From Clostridiaceae bacterium (GTDB lineage Bacteria > Bacillota > Clostridia > Saccharofermentanales > UBA5734), in NCBI GenBank assembly GCA_012729935.1, contig JAAYBY010000139.1:1-34376 (forward strand): DNA of 34,376 bases. The letters are read 5' to 3'. Position 1 is the stretch's first letter; the number at the start of each line of letters is the position of its first letter. Below are positions 27,909-34,376 of the stretch, piece by piece. The notes below the pieces were generated by a model that saw only the letters and a list, made by a program, of their open reading frames with translations, had not been told where the DNA came from and searched no databases. A program made the position numbers and the translations under genes.

Positions 27909-29186
27909 ATGGAAAATTGGCTGCCACTTGTTTCCCTTATTTTTCTCATTGTTGCGATTGCGGCTGGTTTTATTACGAAAATCAATACCGGATTTATTGC
28001 TGTCGGACTCGCGCTCATACTCGGTCGAATGAGCGGAATTTCGGATGGTGAGATTGTCAGGGGCTTCAATTACTCTTTGTTTTTTACGTTGACGGGCGTG
28101 ACTTTCCTGTTTAGCATTGCCCAGCATAACGGGACACTTGAACTGTTTGCTACAAAAGTCGTCGCCTTATTCAGCAAACGCGCTTATCTGATCCCGATTG
28201 TTATCTATTTACTGGCAGTTGTTTTGTCAGCCATCGGACCGGGAACAATTCCTGTCACAGCACTGATTGCTCCGATCGCCATTTCACTGGCGATCCAGAT
28301 GCGTGTGGAACCGATCCGTCTGGCACCGTTTGGTATTCTCGGTGCCTGCGCCGGCGGATTCTCGCATATTGCCCCGACCGGTATCATCGGGATTACCGTT
28401 GCAGCAGATAATGGTATAACAGGCCTGAAATACTCGCTGGTGCTCGGCCTGGTTGTTGGTATGGGGCTTTACGCCCTGATGCTCTATTTCGCTTTCAAAT
28501 GTTACAACATGAAGACGGCACTGCCAATGCGCCCGTCTGATCTGCCATCGTTCAGCAGAAACCAGTGGATCACACTGGCCGGTATTCTGGTGATGACGCT
28601 GCTGATTCTGTTATTCAAGGTCAATGTCGGATTGGCAGCCTTTATCGTCTCGATGGTTCTTTTACTGCTTCGCGTCGCGGACGAGCAGAAATCGCTGGCC
28701 GGCATTCCGCTCGGAACCTTATGGCTGGTTACCGGTGTTGGTGTTTTGATGAATCTGGTGCTTGAACTGGGCGGCATCGATCTTCTGGCCGGTCTTCTGG
28801 CCAAGCTGATGACACGGACGACAGCGGCTCCGATCATTTCTCTGACCAGTGGTATTTTATCCTGGTTCTCATCTACGTCCGGCGTTGTCCTGCCAACATT
28901 AATCCCGACTGTTCCCAACATCGCCCAGCAGGTCAGCGGCGTCAATATGGCGGAAATGGTTATCGCGATCAGTACAGGCTCACATGCAGCTGCTCTGAGT
29001 CCGCTGTCGACGCTCGGAGCCCTGGCAATCGCTGCTTATACCACCATGACGGATACGGACGCCAGAAAGCGCAACAAATTGTTCGGCCAGATGTTTATTG
29101 TATCAATCATCGGTGTTTTACTGATGGCTGTACTCTCCTGGACGGGGCTGTTCGGACTGATTGCCAGAAGTGTACCGATAACCTGA
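27909..29186 (+). CDS. SLC13/MatC-like (dicarboxylate or other anion) permease
   Basis: 425 aa polytopic; AIGPGTIPVTALIAPIAISLAIQMRV, GGFSHIAPTGIIGITVA, STGSHAAALSPLSTLGALAIAAY. Confidence 0.7.
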   Translation: MENWLPLVSLIFLIVAIAAGFITKINTGFIAVGLALILGRMSGISDGEIVRGFNYSLFFTLTGVTFLFSIAQHNGTLELFATKVVALFSKRAYLIPIVIYLLAVVLSAIGPGTIPVTALIAPIAISLAIQMRVEPIRLAPFGILGACAGGFSHIAPTGIIGITVAADNGITGLKYSLVLGLVVGMGLYALMLYFAFKCYNMKTALPMRPSDLPSFSRNQWITLAGILVMTLLILLFKVNVGLAAFIVSMVLLLLRVADEQKSLAGIPLGTLWLVTGVGVLMNLVLELGGIDLLAGLLAKLMTRTTAAPIISLTSGILSWFSSTSGVVLPTLIPTVPNIAQQVSGVNMAEMVIAISTGSHAAALSPLSTLGALAIAAYTTMTDTDARKRNKLFGQMFIVSIIGVLLMAVLSWTGLFGLIARSVPIT

Positions 29187-29198
29187 TTTAATCCTGAC

Positions 29199-30329
29199 TC
29201 ACCGCATCTGCCTGGTTCGCTGCACCTGCGTAATATAGCCGATGAAAAACAGTAAAAAAGCCAATGCAACCGGTATGGCCGGCGGTAGAACCGGGTATCC
29301 GTAAAGGGCGGCCAGCGTCCATCCCTGAGGTAAATACTGCCCTAATTTTGTTATTAAAGGTTCAGTCAGCTGGAAGAAACAACCGCTTGCTATACCGAGA
29401 ACAAGCAAAATCAGCAAACTGAAAAACAGCCGGATACAGTCATGCAACAAATTGAGCAACTGGCCGAGTCCAAGCATCAGCAGGAGGCAAACCGCCAGCA
29501 GACCCCATTCGTGTATTCGAATGGGTGATTGCATCAGGCAATACATAGCGACCGAATAAAGCATGATCTGAATCAGGCCCATCAGAAATAAGGTCAGGAG
29601 TGACAGGGCGTAATCGATGACCAGACCGTGGGGCGTTGCCATCAACCGGCGTCGAATCAAACTGCCGGATAGCAACAATGAACCCAATACCGCATAGATA
29701 GACAGAAAGAAAACTTCCATCGAATAATCAGATACGATGTAGGTGAGAGCCGGTTGCCTGACCGGTGCACCCGTGTAGATGATGTCCAGACGGGCCTGGT
29801 TTTGTGCGAATACCGATGCAGCCTCATCAAATTGCTGAGACAGATCATCCGGGATACTGAGTTCCAGAGAACGGTACCGGTCTTCAAGCTGGCTGAGAAA
29901 TACGCGGCGCGTATGTTCTGGCAGCACTTCCGCGGCAACTGCTTCCGCAACAACTGTGGTGACGAGCGAACCCTCTGCCATACGATAAGACAGCAGCATT
30001 TCTTCGAGTGTTTCCAGTGAGCGGTCAAAGCCGGGCTGGATGGTCAAGATACCATCGATTGATTTTTGAACCAGTTTTCGATTGGCTTCGTCAGTTGTGG
30101 CGAGACTGACGTCCCAATTCAGTTCTCGTAGATTTTCGACAAGCATCTGGCTGGTCGCAGTCTGGTCGAGATCAATGACAGCTAATCTGATCTCTGCCTG
30201 TCTGTTGGCGCGATTCGCTGTCCCTGCAATCAAACCAAGCATCAGGGGCACAATCAGCAGCAGAATCATCAGGCCGCGTGCCGCGAATAACGTCTGCCAT
30301 TTCAGTTTGAGCAGGACTAAAAATCGCAT
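29199..30329 (-). CDS. ABC-2 type transporter permease
   Basis: 376 aa; N-terminal TM, extracytoplasmic domain (IRLAVIDLDQTATSQMLVENL), C-terminal TM bundle. Confidence 0.8.
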   Translation of the reverse strand: MRFLVLLKLKWQTLFAARGLMILLLIVPLMLGLIAGTANRANRQAEIRLAVIDLDQTATSQMLVENLRELNWDVSLATTDEANRKLVQKSIDGILTIQPGFDRSLETLEEMLLSYRMAEGSLVTTVVAEAVAAEVLPEHTRRVFLSQLEDRYRSLELSIPDDLSQQFDEAASVFAQNQARLDIIYTGAPVRQPALTYIVSDYSMEVFFLSIYAVLGSLLLSGSLIRRRLMATPHGLVIDYALSLLTLFLMGLIQIMLYSVAMYCLMQSPIRIHEWGLLAVCLLLMLGLGQLLNLLHDCIRLFFSLLILLVLGIASGCFFQLTEPLITKLGQYLPQGWTLAALYGYPVLPPAIPVALAFLLFFIGYITQVQRTRQMR

Positions 30330-31543
30330 ACTGAACCTCCAGCCTCAATCGATTGACGTTTCAGATGCCAGCTGAACGCGGACAAACCGGTTGCGGTAGC
30401 GGTAAAGAGAATGACAGCCGGAATGACAAAAGGAAGATGTCCTTGTCCCTGCAGAATCCGGTAAAAGGATTGAAAAGCCCAGTATACAGGCGTTATCTGG
30501 CCCATTTTTAATATATAGGAAGGTAGAAGCTGCTCAGGATAAATACAGCCTGAGCTAAGCATCATGGCCAGAATCATCAACCAGGCACCCAGCAGGATCG
30601 TCTGATCCGGCCTGGCGAAATTGGCAGCCGATTGCGCCAGCAAGGCCGAAATCCAGTACAATGCAAGAATCGTCAGGATAAATTGAAGGCGGTTCATCTC
30701 CGGATAAATCTTAAAAAGCCCGATAACCATTGGGATCAGTGTGCCAGTCAGCCAGAACAGGCCGCTGACCTGCCTGGCGATGACCGATTGCCACCAACTG
30801 ACATTTGCGATGATGATCCGCTCACGAACGCCACTAGCCCGCTCTTGTTGAATCTGGGTTATCAGAAGCAGGCTAATGAGCAGGATGAACAACGACATGA
30901 GACTGCTGATGACGAAAGCAACAGTGTTGAGTTTGGCTGATTCATCGATCGACAAGACAGCACGGCGGCCGAAGACCAGAAAGGCGCCGCGCGACGCTGC
31001 CCGGTCCAGGATCTGAACAATTTCGTCGTTGTCATTATAGAGCGGCCTCAAATGAGCTGCGAAGGCAAAGTAATTAGCCTGAACCCCCTCGATGCTATTG
31101 GACATGTTATCCAGCATTCGGATGAACAGACTTGACTCGATCGGCTTCCGGTCATTCAGATGAACCATCAGGGGTGGCCGTTCTTCAGCGCGGAGGCTGA
31201 TAGCGTAGAAATCATCAGGAATAACCAGGATCATCAACGACTCATTACGTTCCAGTCGATCAGAGGCTGCAGGTAGTGATTCCACATAAACCTGATCGAC
31301 TAGTTCCATTTCAGCAATTTGCTCGATTATTTTTTTGGATAACAAGGTCTTATCCTGATCGACAACGGAAAAGGACACCGGCTGGAATAACTCCGAGCTG
31401 TCCGGTTCAAAAGACGGCAGACCCCATAATAGGTAAGCAGACAGTATAAGCATGATGACAACAAACATAAGTGTACGGATATTGAGCATGGAGCGCATGT
31501 CAAAAACAATGAGCTGCCAGACTGTCCTCAGTTTACCAGCCAT
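30317..31543 (-). CDS. ABC-2 type transporter permease
   Basis: About 408 aa; same layout (SFSVVDQDKTLLSKKIIEQI) and C-terminal ABC-2 TM region; overlaps neighbouring genes. Confidence 0.82.
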   Translation of the reverse strand: MAGKLRTVWQLIVFDMRSMLNIRTLMFVVIMLILSAYLLWGLPSFEPDSSELFQPVSFSVVDQDKTLLSKKIIEQIAEMELVDQVYVESLPAASDRLERNESLMILVIPDDFYAISLRAEERPPLMVHLNDRKPIESSLFIRMLDNMSNSIEGVQANYFAFAAHLRPLYNDNDEIVQILDRAASRGAFLVFGRRAVLSIDESAKLNTVAFVISSLMSLFILLISLLLITQIQQERASGVRERIIIANVSWWQSVIARQVSGLFWLTGTLIPMVIGLFKIYPEMNRLQFILTILALYWISALLAQSAANFARPDQTILLGAWLMILAMMLSSGCIYPEQLLPSYILKMGQITPVYWAFQSFYRILQGQGHLPFVIPAVILFTATATGLSAFSWHLKRQSIEAGGSVCDF

Positions 31544-32207
31544 GAACACCCGCCTCGGCGATGACGCCGTCTTTCAGCGTGATAATCCGGTCACAGACGC
31601 TGGCGAGCTCCTGGTAATAGTGATTAACCATCAGGACAGTGCAGTTGTGGTCCTTCAGGCTGAGAATCGTCTTCAGGATTGCATCTCTGTTTTCTTCATC
31701 AATGCCCGCTGTCGGCTCATCCAACAGCAAAAGCCGGGGTAGTCCGATCAGACCGGCAGCCAGGTTGACCCGCCTGGCCATACCACCAGAACACCGGGCG
31801 ACTTTCTTTTGGAGAAAGGATGTGACATGACTCATCTCTGCGGCCGAATCAACGGCTTCGCGCCTTTTTGTTCCGGTAAATCCTTTGATCGCTGCCCAGA
31901 AATGCAGGTTTTGACGAACGGTCAATTGAGGAGACAATGCCACTTGCTGTGGTACGAATCCGATCATCGAACGGTATTGAACCGGTTGGGTGATGGGAAT
32001 CTGACAGAGCGATACAGAGCCCTGATCGGCAGGCAGAATGGATGCCAGGATATGGATCAGGGTTGTTTTACCGGCACCGTTGCTGCCGCAAATGCCGACA
32101 ATCTGGGACGGAGAACAAGTAAAGGAAACGCCGTTCAGAACAGGTTCTTTCTGGTAGGCTTTGTGAACATTATCGACAACCAGCATGTGCTCTTGTACCG
32201 TCCGCAT
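31533..32207 (-). CDS. ABC-2 type transporter ATP-binding protein
   Basis: GSNGAGKTTL Walker A, CSGGMARRV signature, LLLLDEPTAGID Walker B; start codon abuts the stop of the upstream zinc-ribbon gene. Confidence 0.94.
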   Translation of the reverse strand: MRTVQEHMLVVDNVHKAYQKEPVLNGVSFTCSPSQIVGICGSNGAGKTTLIHILASILPADQGSVSLCQIPITQPVQYRSMIGFVPQQVALSPQLTVRQNLHFWAAIKGFTGTKRREAVDSAAEMSHVTSFLQKKVARCSGGMARRVNLAAGLIGLPRLLLLDEPTAGIDEENRDAILKTILSLKDHNCTVLMVNHYYQELASVCDRIITLKDGVIAEAGVHGW

Positions 32208-34085
32208 CTAGTTCATATCGAGGCCGAGTCGAGACAGAATGTCGAGCAGCTCATTCATGGCATCTTCTGTCAGCAGCCCCATCAGTGCCTCCTGATCATC
32301 AATCCGGACGAGGTTGCTGGTGTTGTACAGGGTGATCTCGGCATCTGCTGCAGACAGCTTTTCATATTCAATCGTCGCTGTCATGTAGCCCTCGACCCCG
32401 ATATCGGCCGTGAAAACGCCATCCTCTTCTGATCCCCTGTAAATGATGTTTCCGGGCAGCTCTGCTGTGTCGTCGAGAATTTCAATGGACAGATCACCGA
32501 GCAGATAATCCTGATCATCGATCACGACGGCATCCAGATCCGTAAAAGATGCCTTCATGACGGGCTCTCCCTGGACACTCAATGACGCAACACCTGTTTT
32601 GAATTCATTATCCACGTCATACTCAGCCAGAAATGAGAACGATTCGGTTGAATCTTCGAATTCGATCAGCAAGCCTTCCTGTTTTTGATTGACTGGATGG
32701 TAATAGGTTAAGGTTGCTTCAGTTTCATCATCTTCGTCAAGGATATTGAGAAGTCGTCCCCGGATTTCTCCTTTTCCGTCCACATAGACTGTCTGAATCA
32801 GCGTGAACGCATCTTCCGGTTCGATTTCCGAACCGATTTCTTCGATGGCTTCATCAAAAAAGTTATCCCAGGTTTCCCGATCTGTTGCACCTTCAAAATA
32901 GCCGTCAACTTGCAGGCTCCCATAGAACTGATCGTATAAGTTGACATACAAATCGTAGATAGTCTCGTCATCACGAATCTGCTCCATCAAGGCCAGCAGC
33001 ATCTTCTGCAGGCTCTCACTGGTGATCGTGATGGTGTAGGCACCATATGTTCCTGAAACCGCTCCGGCCTCAATGGTCTGCCGGCTTTCATAGGACGCTT
33101 CGTCGATGTGTTCCAGTATGATATCGATCAGCGCGTATACAGACTGCTCCATTTTCTTTTCATCAATGCCCAGATCGGTTGATGTCAATCCGGACAACAA
33201 CGCGATTGGGGAGACCTCATCAGGCAGATCGAGCTCTACCATCGATAAGGTGCTCTGCAGTGACGCGTCATCGATGAGAATCCAGGAATCAAAAATGTCC
33301 TGCAAGCCGATAACCATCTGGTCATCTTCCATATAGAGCTCTAAGGTCAGCAAACGCTCATCGCCTGTCTGCAGATCGATAGCCGCATAGCTCATCGGGT
33401 CGTCTTCGTCACGATTGTACAAACTGGTTAAGCGGACAGACAGCGCGTCAAGCACATCGACCAGCATCGGATCCATCGTATCAGCCATGCCGGGCATATC
33501 CAGAGAAAGGCCGACGATGGCACCGCCCTTGATTTCATCTGATTCAATGTTGCCGATTCGTGCGAGATCCTCAATCCAATCAGAAGCATCAGACTTCATT
33601 GAGCTGGCTTCGACGGCCAGGTAGGCTTTTTTGGGACCGAGAATCAAGCGGCGGACCGAATCTCCGGCAAAGGCAAAAACGCCTACCGCTGCCAGGGCAA
33701 CCACCAGAATAATAACCAGAGGAACCACCCATTTTTTGCGTTTTGGTTTTCCGTGCGGTGGTTGCTGCCAAGGCTGCTGGGGCGGCTGCTGCCAGTTTTG
33801 CACCGGTAACGGCGGCTGCCAGCTTTGCTGCTGGTAAACCGGCTGGGGTGGCTGATAAGCCGGTGGCGAGGGTGGCTGTTGTGCAACCGGTTGTCTAGAC
33901 GGCAGGGTTGACGAACCACAGTTGCCGCAGAACAAGGCGCCTGGCTTTAAAGGCGTTTGGCAGACTGGACAATTAGACGATTCAGGAGTCTGGTCAGGCT
34001 TCGGCGCGTTCATGACTTTGGCACCGCAGCTCTGACAAAAAACGCTGTTCTCCTGAAGTTGTACACCACATTGTCTACAATGCAT
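32208..34085 (-). CDS. Membrane-anchored double zinc-ribbon protein with P/Q-rich linker and large C-terminal domain
   Basis: CRQCG...CQSCG and CPVCQ...CGNCG, P/Q-rich segment, TM (KKWVVPLVIILVVALAAVGVFAF), about 450 aa extracytoplasmic region; ATG 34085 has RBS AAAGGAGCT. Confidence 0.85.
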   Translation of the reverse strand: MHCRQCGVQLQENSVFCQSCGAKVMNAPKPDQTPESSNCPVCQTPLKPGALFCGNCGSSTLPSRQPVAQQPPSPPAYQPPQPVYQQQSWQPPLPVQNWQQPPQQPWQQPPHGKPKRKKWVVPLVIILVVALAAVGVFAFAGDSVRRLILGPKKAYLAVEASSMKSDASDWIEDLARIGNIESDEIKGGAIVGLSLDMPGMADTMDPMLVDVLDALSVRLTSLYNRDEDDPMSYAAIDLQTGDERLLTLELYMEDDQMVIGLQDIFDSWILIDDASLQSTLSMVELDLPDEVSPIALLSGLTSTDLGIDEKKMEQSVYALIDIILEHIDEASYESRQTIEAGAVSGTYGAYTITITSESLQKMLLALMEQIRDDETIYDLYVNLYDQFYGSLQVDGYFEGATDRETWDNFFDEAIEEIGSEIEPEDAFTLIQTVYVDGKGEIRGRLLNILDEDDETEATLTYYHPVNQKQEGLLIEFEDSTESFSFLAEYDVDNEFKTGVASLSVQGEPVMKASFTDLDAVVIDDQDYLLGDLSIEILDDTAELPGNIIYRGSEEDGVFTADIGVEGYMTATIEYEKLSAADAEITLYNTSNLVRIDDQEALMGLLTEDAMNELLDILSRLGLDMN

Positions 34086-34243
34086 AATGAGCTCCTTTGC
34101 ATATCCAGTTTGGGTGAGACGTGAGAGCATGTGTTTGTTCGATCACTAATCATCAATGATTCTGTGGGAATTATCCGGTGTTTTTGCATGGCGGAACGGT
34201 TATCTTTATCTTGATTATAAGCAAAGAAGGGGTTTGGTACAAC

Positions 34244-34280
34244 AAAAAACAAAAAAACAAGCGGCCATTCCGACCGCTTG
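34244..34280 (-). terminator. Intrinsic terminator of the minus-strand gene at the window edge
   Basis: Minus strand: CAAGCGG tcggaatgg CCGCTTG TTTTTTTGTTTTTTG. Confidence 0.85.
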
Positions 34281-34321
34281 CCCGATTTTTACGATTCGAT
34301 TGTGTGTCGTTTCAGGAACGG

Positions 34322-34376
34322 CTACTCGCCGACAATCTGAATGATGACTTCACGATCGCGTGCGCGTGTATGATCG
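34322..34376 (-). CDS. 3' end of a gene, possibly YjbQ/UPF0047 family (truncated by window edge)
   Basis: Minus-strand frame reads DHTRARDREVIIQIVGE*, resembling the D-x-P-R-x-R...v-x-I-i-G-E C terminus of YjbQ proteins; only 17 residues visible. Confidence 0.35.
   Translation of the reverse strand, partial: DHTRARDREVIIQIVGE

Noticed and set aside
33760-33890. Repeat-like CAG/CCN-rich tract
   Set aside because: Explained by the P/Q-rich linker of the zinc-ribbon protein; irregular units, not a CRISPR or tandem repeat array.

Overview
This window reads as a chromosomal segment from a Firmicutes/Clostridia-like bacterium, judged by AGGAGG-type RBSs, a lipobox SBP and gene families; taxonomy is inference. 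It has about 26 supportable CDSs and I saw no rRNA, tRNA, CRISPR array or transposase. The left part (1-9.4 kb) is mostly housekeeping: beta-CASP nuclease fragment, MscS channel, M18 aminopeptidase, XRE regulator, MATE pump, aldo/keto reductase, HAD phosphatase, peptidase T and an MFS transporter. At 9.5-12.0 kb a stand-alone cobalamin-binding protein is translationally coupled to an FtsX/MacB-type ABC transporter. The region at 12.1-27.7 kb looks like a LacI-controlled catabolic island: FGGY kinase, fucose-isomerase-like protein, LacI regulator, orphan HisD-like dehydrogenase, M81/MlrC-like peptidase, ceramidase-like hydrolase, FAD oxidoreductase, amidohydrolase, and an ABC importer without its own ATPase. 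A recurring palindrome, (A/T)TTTTCGAAAA(A/T), sits in most of its intergenic regions. The right end holds a MatC/SLC13-like permease, a zinc-ribbon membrane protein with an ABC-2 transporter, and probably the 3' end of a YjbQ-like gene. The best candidates for something undescribed are the palindrome-defined regulon with its unidentified substrate, and the B12-binding protein/ABC exporter operon.
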